A stretch of 24,277 nt of DNA, from the NCBI GenBank assembly GCA_003153055.1, contig PMBV01000482.1, positions 4,727 to 29,003 on the forward strand, written 5' to 3'. Position numbers and translations under genes: made by a program. Positions within the stretch are counted from its first letter, which is position 1. Each line of letters begins with the position of its first letter. The DNA comes from Myxococcales bacterium (GTDB lineage Bacteria; Myxococcota; Myxococcia; Myxococcales; Myxococcaceae). The notes under the pieces are model-generated. The model ran no database searches and was not told the origin of the DNA. It saw nothing but the letters and a program-made list of their open reading frames with translations. Positions 17,444-24,277 of the stretch are shown here, in pieces.

Positions 17444-18049
17444 TTAGCGTTTGAGAGTACGCCTGCCTTCGCGCCCATAACGGCTCATGAACATCTCGAC
17501 GGCCTCGGCCACGAGCTGAGGCGTCTCGCGTTCATCGACGCGCTGGGCACAGTGGATCTGTGGCCAGAGGAGGAAACCCGAAAGCAGGCTGATGAATTGA
17601 ATCGCGGCGATGGCAGGCCGCTCGCAGGCAAGCTGGCCGTTCGCCACCCCGACTTTGATCGCGCACACGAACCGTTCGACCATCGCGTCGTGGCGAGCGC
17701 GAAACTGCTCCGCGATCCACGGGAAGCGCCGCGCCTCCACGATGATCATCCGGTTGAGCGCAAGGTTGTCGGGCTTCTGAAAGTGGGCGGCCAGTGCCGT
17801 ACCCAGCATGGTGAGACCTCGGCGCGCCTCGCCCGAAGCTTCGGCTTCGCGCAGTTGCTCGGTGTCGAGGTCGACCCACAGCAGCTCGAGTACGGCGCGG
17901 AACACCTCCTCCTTTCCGGGAAACTGGTTGTACAGCGAGCGACGTGCGACCCGCGCCGCGTCGGCCAGCGCGTCCATGCTCACGCCGTCGAAGCCGTGCT
18001 GCAGAAAGAGGTCCCGTGCAGCGCGCAGGATCGGCACCCGTGTGCTCAC
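17444..18049 (-). CDS. TetR-family repressor (AefR-like C-terminal domain)
   Basis: 201 aa from GTG 18047-18049, which has GGGAGG just upstream and gives a normal TetR length. The frame is open further upstream, but only through the promoter/operator region. The N-terminal helix-turn-helix is ILRAARDLFLQHGFDGVSMD then ALADAARVARRSLYNQFPGKEEVF (about residues 6-55), the standard TetR_N pattern. The C-terminal part (FQKPDNLALNRMIIVEARRF, then PWIAEQFRARHDAMVERF) resembles the AefR-like ligand-binding domain. The gene is transcribed away from the adaptor/permease operon. Two inverted repeats at 18161-18204 sit between them, so this is probably the local repressor of the efflux genes, released by a toxic ligand. 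The role is inferred from family and context. Confidence 0.9.
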   Translation of the reverse strand: MSTRVPILRAARDLFLQHGFDGVSMDALADAARVARRSLYNQFPGKEEVFRAVLELLWVDLDTEQLREAEASGEARRGLTMLGTALAAHFQKPDNLALNRMIIVEARRFPWIAEQFRARHDAMVERFVCAIKVGVANGQLACERPAIAAIQFISLLSGFLLWPQIHCAQRVDERETPQLVAEAVEMFMSRYGREGRRTLKR

Positions 18050-18160
18050 TGGCCTCCCAACCTGATGCTCCTCCTCGAATGGAACTGCGCGTGTCTTCAG
18101 TGGTTTGCGCAAAGATCTGGCCCTCACGGCGAGTGTGACTGAACCTTCATGCACCGACAA

Positions 18161-18179
18161 GTGCAATTCAATGTTGCAC
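18161..18179. promoter_or_regulatory. Operator-like inverted repeat O1 (TetR site)
   Basis: GTGCAATTCAATGTTGCAC is a perfect inverted repeat with 6-base arms GTGCAA and TTGCAC, 7 bases apart. It lies in the divergent region between the TetR and efflux genes. Its start is 30 bases (about three helical turns) before the second site, as expected for two dimers on the same DNA face. Confidence 0.65.
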
Positions 18180-18202
18180 TGCATCGCACAGTGCAATATT
18201 GT
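18174..18202 (+). promoter_or_regulatory. Candidate promoter of the efflux operon
   Basis: TTGCAC (18174-18179) as -35 and TATTGT (18197-18202) as -10 are separated by 17 bases. The matches to the consensus are partial (three and four of six), but the spacing is ideal and both elements lie inside the operator repeats. Transcription would start near 18209, just upstream of the GGAGG at 18222-18226. Confidence 0.45.
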
Positions 18203-18204
18203 AC
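18191..18204. promoter_or_regulatory. Operator-like inverted repeat O2 (TetR site), overlapping -10
   Basis: GTGCAATATTGTAC is a 14-base palindrome with a single mismatched pair and shares the GTGCAA half-site with O1. It overlaps the candidate -10 element of the efflux operon, so bound repressor would block transcription directly. The ribosome binding site of the adaptor gene lies 18 bases further downstream. Confidence 0.65.
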
Positions 18205-18230
18205 GGCTCTTCTCTTCTCTCGGAGGACCC

Positions 18231-19319
18231 ATGCCCCGCACCCTCTTCCTGCTCTGCTGCGCACTCGGCGCATCGTGCAGCCGACCGCCCGCGGCTCCCA
18301 CGCCGGTGCTGCGCCCGGTTCGCGTCTCGTCGCCTATCGAGGGGGCGTGCACGGCTACGCCTCGGTATTCGGGCAATGTACAGCCGCTGGCGCGGGTGGA
18401 CCTGGCCTTCAAGCGCGGTGGCTACGTGGAGGAGGTCCACCGGGTGACGGCGCGCCCTGGCGGGTTGGTCGACGAGGGAGACCGCGTCAAGCAGGGCACG
18501 GTCTTGGCCAGGCTGCGCTCGGCCGACTACCGCGTGAAGCTGGGTCAGGCGCGCGCACAGCTGGGGCAGGCCGTTGCCGCCGAAACTCAAGCCCGCCAGG
18601 ACCTCGAGCGAGCGCAGCAGGTTTTCGCTGGCGGTGGCATGTCGCAGGCGACGCTTGATGGCACGGAGAACAAGGAAGCGGCCGCGCTCGCACAGGCTCA
18701 CGCCGCGAGCTTGATGGTCGAGGAGGCGCAGCTCGCGCTCGCCGACTGCGAGCTCGTCGCCCCCCTCGACGCGGTGGTGGTGAAGCGAATGGTCGAGCCG
18801 GGCAACCTGGTTGGACCAGGCTCACCCGGCTACATCCTCGTCGACAACTCCTCGATGAAGGTCACCTTTGGGGTGCCCGACGCGATGCTCGACCGCGTCA
18901 AGGTGGGAGCTCGCGTCGCGGTGGTGGTCGAGGTGATCGGGTCTGCGCCTATCTCAGCGCCGGTGAGCCGGGTCGCTCCGGTGGCCGACCAGAAGACCCG
19001 CCTGTTCGAGGTCGAAGTGCTCCTGCCGAACGCCGACGGGCGCCTCCGTGCGGGAATGATCGCCTCGCTCCAGCTCGAGGCGGCGGCGTCGGCCAGCCTG
19101 TCGGTCCCAGTGGGCGCGGTGGTGCGGCCACCGGGTGAGTCCGAGGGCTTCGCGGTATTCGTCGCCGACGCAGGCACGCTCCACGCGCAGCCGATCGAGC
19201 CGGGAGAGCTGTGCGGCGCCACCGTCGAAGTGCGTGGAGGTCTGAGCGGCTCCGAGCGCGTGGTGGTGGAAGGTGCAGCCCAGGCCTTCGACGGTGAGCG
19301 CGTTGTCGTCGTTCCGTAA
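18231..19319 (+). CDS. RND efflux periplasmic adaptor (membrane fusion protein), lipoprotein
   Basis: 362 aa, ATG 18231 with GGAGG 4 bases upstream. The signal ends in lipobox GASC (Cys 16), as in AcrA-type adaptors. The lipoyl-like half-motifs are VDLAFKRGGYVEEVH and GDRVKQGTVLARL, followed by a helical hairpin rich in Ala, Gln and Glu (about 96-165) and then VAPLDAVVVKRMVEPGNLV. A beta-barrel domain with VTFGVPDAMLDRVKVGARV and RLRAGMIASLQLE and a membrane-proximal domain complete the HlyD/AcrA fold. Adaptors link the inner-membrane RND pump to an outer-membrane channel. The permease gene begins 9 bases after its stop. No TolC-type gene is seen in the window. Regulation by the divergent TetR is likely. 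Confidence 0.92.
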   Translation: MPRTLFLLCCALGASCSRPPAAPTPVLRPVRVSSPIEGACTATPRYSGNVQPLARVDLAFKRGGYVEEVHRVTARPGGLVDEGDRVKQGTVLARLRSADYRVKLGQARAQLGQAVAAETQARQDLERAQQVFAGGGMSQATLDGTENKEAAALAQAHAASLMVEEAQLALADCELVAPLDAVVVKRMVEPGNLVGPGSPGYILVDNSSMKVTFGVPDAMLDRVKVGARVAVVVEVIGSAPISAPVSRVAPVADQKTRLFEVEVLLPNADGRLRAGMIASLQLEAAASASLSVPVGAVVRPPGESEGFAVFVADAGTLHAQPIEPGELCGATVEVRGGLSGSERVVVEGAAQAFDGERVVVVP

Positions 19320-19328
19320 GAGGACTCC

Positions 19329-21482
19329 ATGGCTCAGAAGACCGACACTCAGTGGATCGCGGAGAAGCACAACACCGCACGCTTCTTCGTCGAGAACCCG
19401 CAAGTCGCCTGGGTCGTCCTGGTCGCCACGCTGGCGTGGGGCGTCTACGGCTATGTCAACATGCCAAAGCAGAAAGACCCGGTCATCGGTATGAGCGTGT
19501 CGGCGGCGGTCTGTGCCTGGCCGGGCATGTCAGCCGAGCAGATCGAACGCCTGGTGACCGAGAAGGTCGAGCGGAAGCTCGCCGAGAACTCACACATCAA
19601 GCACATCGAGACGACGGTGCGCACCAACGTGAGCGTGACCACGGTGATTCTGCGCGCCGGCACCGATGTCGACAGCGACCTCGAAGACCTGCGCGGCAAG
19701 CTCGACTCCATTCACGACCTACCCGCCAATGCTGGGCCCATCGTCTTCCTCAAGGACTTCAAAGACACTGCGACCCTGATGTTGACGGTGGCCAGTCCCA
19801 AAGCGAGCGGGATGGAGGTCGGGTTGCGCGCTCGTTCCATTCGGCGTGCAATCGAGGAGACGAGGACCAAGGTGTTGGGAGACGGGTCGCGCGCTTCGTT
19901 GGTCATCAGCTTCCCTGCCTCCGCTCGCACCGACGCGCTCACGGACAGCTTCGGCGAATTCGCGCGCTGGCTGGAAGCCAGTCACACCGCGTCCGACGTG
20001 CGGGTCATCACTCGAGCCACATTCGTGGCGCTCGACGCTCGGTGGCTGGTCGACGATGACGCCGCATCGGCGGCATTCCAGCAGTTTACTCGCGACCACA
20101 TTCACTCTTCCGACCTCTCGCTCGACGTCTGGGCGCCAGTACTCATACACGACCCCGCCGAGACCGAGGCGCGGCTCGCCACCGTGGCCGGCCCCAAGTA
20201 CTCGTACCGCGCCCTCGATGACTACACTGACACAATTCGCCGCGTGCTGCAGGGCTCTCCCAAGGTGTCCCGTGTCACCCGAGGTGGCGTCCTCGGCGAA
20301 GTCGTCAACCTCACCTACTCGCAAGAGAAGATAGCCGAGTACGGAGTGGCGCCGCTGGCCATTCGCGACGCGCTTCGGGCGAGGAACATAGCCCTTCCCG
20401 GAGGCCTGTTTGAGGCGGGTGGCCGCAGCATTCCCCTCGACCCCTCGGGCTCATTCACCGACGAGAAGGACCTTGGCAACGTCATCATCGATGGGTCGAA
20501 TCGAGGAAGCCCCGTTTACCTGCGCGACCTGGTGGAAGTGTCGCGCGACTACGAAAGCCCGCCGCGGTACCTCAACGCGCTCACCGTCGCGGGCCCCGAC
20601 GGGACGCTGCAGCGCTCGAGGGCCATCACCCTGTCGGTGATGATGCCAGCTGGCGACCAGATCTTTGAGTTCGGCACCGAGGTTGACAAGCTGCTCGAAA
20701 CGGCGCGCGCGACGTTGCCACCCGACCTGGTCATTCAGCGCACCTCCGATCAGCCGCTTCAGGTGCAGGAAACCATCGACCTCTTCATGCGCAGCCTGCT
20801 GGAGGCGGTCATTCTGGTGATTCTCACTGCGCTCATTGGCTTCTGGGAGTGGCGCTCGGCGATGCTCATCGCCATCTCCATTCCACTGACGCTGGCGATG
20901 ACGTTCGGCATGATGCATGCCCTCCACGTCGACATTCAGCAGGTATCGATCGCCTCGCTCATCATCGCGCTCGGCCTGTTGGTCGACGACCCGGTGGTTG
21001 CGAATGATGCCATCAAGCGCGAGCTGGAGCACGGACACCCGGGAATCATCGCCGCCTGGCTCGGCCCCACGAAGCTGGCAAACGCCATTGTCTTTGCCAC
21101 CATCACCAACATCGCCGCGTACCTCCCGTTCCTCACCGTGAACGACCACGTGGGCGAGTTCATCTACTCGCTGCCCGTGGTGCTGACCTGCTCACTGGTG
21201 GCGTCTCGCATCGTCTCGATGACCTTTGTACCGCTCATCGGTCGGTACTTTCTGCGGGCGTCGGTCGTCCCGCACAAGCCTTCTGGCTTTCAGCGCGGCT
21301 ATCGCCACCTCAGTTCGTGGATGCTCGACCACCGCAAGCGCTTGCTCGTGGCGGTCGCCGCCCTCCTCGTTGCGGTGACGGGCCCCCTGGTGAAATCGCT
21401 CCGCACCAGCTTCTTCCCGAAAGACCTTTCGTACTTCTTCTACGTCGACGTCTGGACTCCCGAAGACCTACCGTTCCGGTAA
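19329..21482 (+). CDS. RND efflux permease, 5' portion, interrupted by IS66-family element
   Basis: 717 aa of a family that usually has about 1020-1050. GAGGA sits just before ATG 19329. The first membrane helix is at about 25-42, the porter domain follows, and helices 2-6 lie at about 490-640. GLLVDDPVVAND (549-560) is the helix-4 motif with the proton-relay Asp pair D553/D554. The frame stops at residue 717, shortly after the seventh helix (about 670-690), at the start of the second periplasmic loop. The TAA stop (21480-21482) is supplied by the GTAA end of the inserted element. Porter residues about 157-290 are longer than usual: an insertion separates TLMLTVASPK from YSYRALDDYTDTIRRVL. 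The rest of the gene should lie beyond the element, outside the window. The pump is probably non-functional here. Confidence 0.9.
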   Translation: MAQKTDTQWIAEKHNTARFFVENPQVAWVVLVATLAWGVYGYVNMPKQKDPVIGMSVSAAVCAWPGMSAEQIERLVTEKVERKLAENSHIKHIETTVRTNVSVTTVILRAGTDVDSDLEDLRGKLDSIHDLPANAGPIVFLKDFKDTATLMLTVASPKASGMEVGLRARSIRRAIEETRTKVLGDGSRASLVISFPASARTDALTDSFGEFARWLEASHTASDVRVITRATFVALDARWLVDDDAASAAFQQFTRDHIHSSDLSLDVWAPVLIHDPAETEARLATVAGPKYSYRALDDYTDTIRRVLQGSPKVSRVTRGGVLGEVVNLTYSQEKIAEYGVAPLAIRDALRARNIALPGGLFEAGGRSIPLDPSGSFTDEKDLGNVIIDGSNRGSPVYLRDLVEVSRDYESPPRYLNALTVAGPDGTLQRSRAITLSVMMPAGDQIFEFGTEVDKLLETARATLPPDLVIQRTSDQPLQVQETIDLFMRSLLEAVILVILTALIGFWEWRSAMLIAISIPLTLAMTFGMMHALHVDIQQVSIASLIIALGLLVDDPVVANDAIKRELEHGHPGIIAAWLGPTKLANAIVFATITNIAAYLPFLTVNDHVGEFIYSLPVVLTCSLVASRIVSMTFVPLIGRYFLRASVVPHKPSGFQRGYRHLSSWMLDHRKRLLVAVAALLVAVTGPLVKSLRTSFFPKDLSYFFYVDVWTPEDLPFR

Positions 21483-21503
21483 CTGTGACCGACGAGGCCG
21501 AGC
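21479..21503 (+). repeat. IS66 left terminal inverted repeat (inferred extent)
   Basis: GTAA at 21479 begins the element, judged from the loss of RND coding similarity exactly here and the GTAA rule for IS66 ends. The repeat length is assumed from family norms (about 15-27 bases), because the partner end is not visible. Confidence 0.5.
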
Positions 21504-21548
21504 CCCGCGCGTAGCCTTCCTGGTGGCCGGTCACCAGGAGGAGCACAC

Positions 21549-21929
21549 GTGAGAGTCGATTCGCTGGACGAGCTGAAGCGGGCGTTCGAGGAGTGGCGGG
21601 AGGAGAAGCGGCACCTGCGGGAGGCTGTGCCGGAGGTGTTGTTGGGGCGAGCGAGGCGTTCGGCGGAGGTGCACGGGGAAAGGCCGGTGGCGCGCGCGGC
21701 GAAGCTGGACGGCCGTCGGCTGAAGAGGGCGAGCAGCTCGCCCAGGGGCGAGGGCGGGCGGCTGAAACCGAAGACGCCGGGGTACTCGAAGCTCGAGGTG
21801 GGGACGTCGGTGGCGGGGCGACCCCTGGCGGAGGTGGAGACGCCAAACGGAGTGAAGGTTCGGGTCTACGTCGCGACGGCGGAGATGCTGGCGCTGCTCA
21901 CGGCAGCCAGCGGCGGGGGTGGGCGATGA
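21549..21929 (+). CDS. IS66 TnpA-like accessory protein
   Basis: 126 aa, GTG 21549 preceded by GGAGGAG. The N-terminus is a charged helix (LDELKRAFEEWREEKRHLREAVPEVL). The segment ARRSAEVHGERPVARAAKLDG and the C-terminal VETPNGVKVRVYVATAEMLALL match the general form of IS66 TnpA/orf1 proteins, small factors needed for transposition. Its stop overlaps the start of tnpB (ATGA), so the two are coupled. The helix-turn-helix of typical TnpA is not obvious, so this assignment rests largely on position. Confidence 0.7.
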   Translation: MRVDSLDELKRAFEEWREEKRHLREAVPEVLLGRARRSAEVHGERPVARAAKLDGRRLKRASSSPRGEGGRLKPKTPGYSKLEVGTSVAGRPLAEVETPNGVKVRVYVATAEMLALLTAASGGGGR

Positions 21930-22285
21930 TTCAGCTGCCAGCGAACGCGACGGTGGTGGTGATGCACGAGGCCATCAGCTTCCGGAACGGCATCGAGGGG
22001 ACGGCGGCGGTAGCGCGGGTGGTGCTGCAGCGGGAGCCGATGGACGGGGCGTACTTCGTGTTCCGCAACAAGGGGGGCCAGATGGTACGGATTCTCTACT
22101 ACGACGGCGGGGGATTCTGGCTGTGCACCAAGCGCCTGTCGAAGGGCCGCTTCTCCGCCTGGCCCCGAGGAGACGGACTGGCTCCGGCGTCGGAGTTGCT
22201 GGTGAGGGAGCTGCAAGTCCTTCTCTGGGGCGGAGACCCGGCCAGCTGCGAGTTCCCCGCGCTGTGGCGCAAGGTGGCCGCCTGA
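21926..22285 (+). CDS. tnpB: IS66 accessory protein TnpB
   Basis: 119 aa, ATG in a 4-base overlap with the upstream tnpA stop. The family pattern is clear: a short strand segment, then DGAYFVFRNKGGQMVRILYYDGGGFWLCTKRLSKGRFSAWP, which corresponds to the diagnostic VFxNRxxxxIKxLxWDxxGFxLxxKRLExGxFxWP block of IS66 TnpB (orf2). The protein assists transposition but its biochemical role is unknown. A 106-base gap with no gene separates it from the transposase. Confidence 0.92.
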   Translation: MIQLPANATVVVMHEAISFRNGIEGTAAVARVVLQREPMDGAYFVFRNKGGQMVRILYYDGGGFWLCTKRLSKGRFSAWPRGDGLAPASELLVRELQVLLWGGDPASCEFPALWRKVAA

Positions 22286-22391
22286 GACTGGGGCGATCAG
22301 CCGTGTGGATGGCCCGCATCATTTGGGGTTGAGGCTGGGGAGAAGAAGGGCGAGCAGCGAGGGCGGGAGTGTGATCTGACCGACGTTGCGA

Positions 22392-24134
22392 ATGGTCCGG
22401 CGGATAGACGTCAGCCTCGACGGGTTGCACCAACTGCTCCACCGGCTGGAGAAGAAGGAGCTGGTGGACGGGGACTGGGCCATCTGCGCGTCGCTGGTGC
22501 TGCAGCTCATCACCCGGGTGCAGGGGAAACAGGACCGGATGGTGGCCAAGTTGGCGGCGGCGGCCAGTGCAGGCGCACCGGGCGAAGTCATTGAGGGTCA
22601 GCTGGCGTCGAGCGAGACGCCGTCGGCACTGACCGCAGGAGCGTCGCCGCCGGGGCCCGGGCCAGAGGAGAGCGCGACGGCCGGCGCGACGTCGACGGCG
22701 CCGGAGGCGAAGAAGGCCAAGGGGCACGGGCGGAACGGCGCCGCGGCCTTCGTCAACGCCAAGGACGTCACCCATCCCCTGGCGGGCGGACAGGTGGGCG
22801 CCCTTTGCTCCGCCTGCGGGGCGGGGCGACTGACGCGGTACCGCGAGAAGGTCGTCATCCGAGTCGTGGGCCAGCCCCTCTTCGCCGCCGAGCGCCACCA
22901 CCTGGAGCAGGCGCGGTGCCGGAGCTGCGGAAAAGTCGTCCGGGCCGAGGCGCCGGCCAGCATCCTCGAGGGCGTCGGCAGCAGCTACGTGGTGTACGAC
23001 TGGTCCGCCTGCGCGATGCTGTGCATGATTCACTACTTCGCCGCGAATCCATTCAAGCGGCTGGAGTCGCTCCACCAGGGCTGGGGCATGCCCCTGGCCG
23101 ACGCCAACCAGTGGCGCGTCGTCGACGAGGCCGACGACTTGCTCCTCCCCGTGCACCGGGAGCTTGAGCGCCACGCCGTCCAGCAGGCGACGACGCTGCG
23201 CATCGACGACACCAGCTCGATGGTGGTGGCCCTGGCTCGGCAAATTCAAGCCGAAGTCGCCGCTCTCGAGGCAGCGGGGGTCTCCACCAAGAGCGTCCGG
23301 ACGGGCATCAACGCCACCGGCATCTTCCTCGAGACGCCCAGCGGCACCGTCATCCTCTTCTTCACCGGCCGCCACCACGCAGGTGAAGTCCTCGACCGGC
23401 TACTGGCCCGCCGCAAGCCCGTGCCCGGTGCCGCCCCCCTGGTGAAAGTCACCGACGGCGCCTCGAAGAATTTCGACCATCAGCACCAAGGCCAAATCGT
23501 CGAGGGGACCTGCAACGCCCACGCCTTCCTCAAGTTCCGCGACGTCAAGGACAAGCACCCCGTCGAGTACGCCATTGCCGGCGAAGTCTACAAGGCCGTC
23601 TTCGACAACGACGACGAGGCCAAGGCCCGCCGCCTGTCCCCTCAAGACAGAATGCTCCTCCACCTTCAGCACTCCAAGCCCCTGATGGAGAGGCTCAAGG
23701 CCATGTGCGAGGAGAAGCTCAAGAGCAAGCTCGTCGAGCCCTCTTCTGCCCTCTGGGAGCCCCTCACCTTCATCATCAACCAGTGGCCCCGCCTCACCCG
23801 CTTCTACGAGGTGCCCGACGTCCCCCTCGACACCAACCTCGTCGAGCAGACCCTCATCATCCCCGTCCGCTACCTCGCCGCCTCCTTCAACTACCAAACT
23901 CAGACTGGCGCCGACGTCGGCGACCGGATGATGTCTCTCATCGCCTCCGCCCGGGCCAACGACGTCGAGCCCGTCGCCTACCTCGCCTACTGCCTCAAGC
24001 ACCACGCTGAGCTCGCTCGAAGGCCCGCGGATTTCCTCCCATGGGCGCTCCGCGATGTCCTCCGCCTCCCGGCTCCCTCAACCTCCGGCTCAGGCCCCGG
24101 CCCAGTTGCCGCCGCGGGCGGTCCCACCGGCTGA
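22392..24134 (+). CDS. tnpC: IS66-family DDE transposase (TnpC)
   Basis: 580 aa from ATG 22392; an in-frame TTG at 22386 would add two residues. The N-terminal part has a helical LHQLLHRLEKKEL stretch, a Pro/Ala-rich spacer and a zinc-finger-like pair (C139-x2-C142 and C176-x2-C179). The catalytic residues are visible: D273 in LRIDDTS, D355 in VKVTDGASKN and E485 in PLDTNLVEQTL, which matches the xxDNNxxERxxRP block. LIASARANDVEPVAYL (516-531) is the IS66 C-terminal signature. The length is normal for the family and the frame is intact, so the element may still be active. The protein is transcribed in the same direction as the interrupted permease. Confidence 0.93.
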   Translation: MVRRIDVSLDGLHQLLHRLEKKELVDGDWAICASLVLQLITRVQGKQDRMVAKLAAAASAGAPGEVIEGQLASSETPSALTAGASPPGPGPEESATAGATSTAPEAKKAKGHGRNGAAAFVNAKDVTHPLAGGQVGALCSACGAGRLTRYREKVVIRVVGQPLFAAERHHLEQARCRSCGKVVRAEAPASILEGVGSSYVVYDWSACAMLCMIHYFAANPFKRLESLHQGWGMPLADANQWRVVDEADDLLLPVHRELERHAVQQATTLRIDDTSSMVVALARQIQAEVAALEAAGVSTKSVRTGINATGIFLETPSGTVILFFTGRHHAGEVLDRLLARRKPVPGAAPLVKVTDGASKNFDHQHQGQIVEGTCNAHAFLKFRDVKDKHPVEYAIAGEVYKAVFDNDDEAKARRLSPQDRMLLHLQHSKPLMERLKAMCEEKLKSKLVEPSSALWEPLTFIINQWPRLTRFYEVPDVPLDTNLVEQTLIIPVRYLAASFNYQTQTGADVGDRMMSLIASARANDVEPVAYLAYCLKHHAELARRPADFLPWALRDVLRLPAPSTSGSGPGPVAAAGGPTG

Positions 24135-24277
24135 CTGCCCCGGTCGCCACCGAGAGGCGAGCGGCGTCCAGGCAGACTGGCGATCGCCACTCCCGCGACT
24201 GCATCGAAGATCGCCCCCCGCGCCCGGAGTCTACGCGCTCCGCCACTGGGCGCCGGCCACGGTTGCGGGAACAGTAG

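Larger units (their letters stand above)
21479..24277 (+). mobile_element. IS66-family insertion sequence (right end not identified)
   Basis: The element starts with GTAACTGTGACC at 21479, in keeping with the GTAA ends typical of the IS66 family, and carries the tnpA/tnpB/tnpC trio in the same direction. It sits inside the RND permease gene. IS66 elements usually make 8-bp target duplications; the flank would be CCGTTCCG (21471-21478). No clear complement of the left end is present by 24277, so the right terminus and the second target copy probably lie beyond the window. The last 143 bases (24135-24277) hold no gene. Confidence 0.85.

Noticed and set aside
18050..18412. Longer TetR reading with an N-terminal extension.
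   Set aside because: It would translate through the operator repeats and the -10 region of the divergent promoter. GTG 18049 gives a normal TetR length and has GGGAGG upstream.
24135..24277. Right terminal inverted repeat of the IS66 element at the window edge (CGGGAACAGTAG).
   Set aside because: Only ACAGT matches the complement of the left end and the GTAA terminus is lacking, so the true right end is probably outside the window.
24041..24277. A 78-aa frame overlapping the transposase end and running to the last base.
   Set aside because: It overlaps the tnpC 3' end in another frame and its composition is that of an Arg-rich shadow frame.

Overview
The window looks like chromosomal DNA from a high-GC member of the Myxococcota (myxobacteria). 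The evidence is a very strong G/C preference at third codon positions, a secreted xylanase that ends in a MYXO-CTERM-type sorting tail (Cys, hydrophobic stretch, RRRR), several lipoproteins (one with a long Gly-rich stalk) and G-rich degenerate intergenic repeats. No rRNA, intact tRNA, CRISPR array or phage module was seen.

Layout. (i) 1-2964, envelope genes: the 3' part of a PlsC-type acyltransferase, a translationally coupled SDR-fold protein, and a convergent Wzx-like flippase. (ii) 2998-4959 (minus): an unusual protein joining an ECF-sigma-like N-terminal half to one membrane segment and a SAF/CpaB-like C-terminal half. (iii) 5110-6209 (plus): a 92-aa orphan, then a coupled ArsR regulator/SRPBCC pair. 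(iv) 6210-6616: non-coding, low-complexity G-rich/C-rich DNA with a G-quadruplex motif and a short tandem repeat. (v) 6617-8597 (plus): an RNB-domain (RNase II/R-like) protein and a small membrane protein. (vi) 8543-11806 (minus): a GH11 xylanase with two beta-repeat domains, a 168-aa unknown protein and an M19 membrane-dipeptidase lipoprotein. The last two overlap and are flanked by imperfect direct repeats. (vii) 11940-14464 (plus): a von Willebrand A lipoprotein coupled to a GT39/ArnT-like integral membrane glycosyltransferase. (viii) 14498-17199 (minus): a small lipoprotein and a PQQ-propeller-like exported protein. (ix) 17444-21482: a TetR/AefR-like repressor divergent from an RND efflux operon (adaptor plus permease), with clear inverted-repeat operators between them. 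(x) 21479-24277: an IS66-family element that cuts the permease gene; its right end is not identified in the window.

How the genes work together. The best-supported units are the ArsR/SRPBCC pair, the VWA/GT39 pair, the dipeptidase/168-aa pair and the TetR-controlled efflux operon. That operon is probably inactive here, because the IS end supplies a stop codon after residue 717 of a permease that normally has about 1000 residues or more. The items most worth a second look are the sigma-like/CpaB-like fusion, the RNB protein with a substituted catalytic acidic residue, the duplicated repeat around the dipeptidase operon, and the tidy TetR operator pair.
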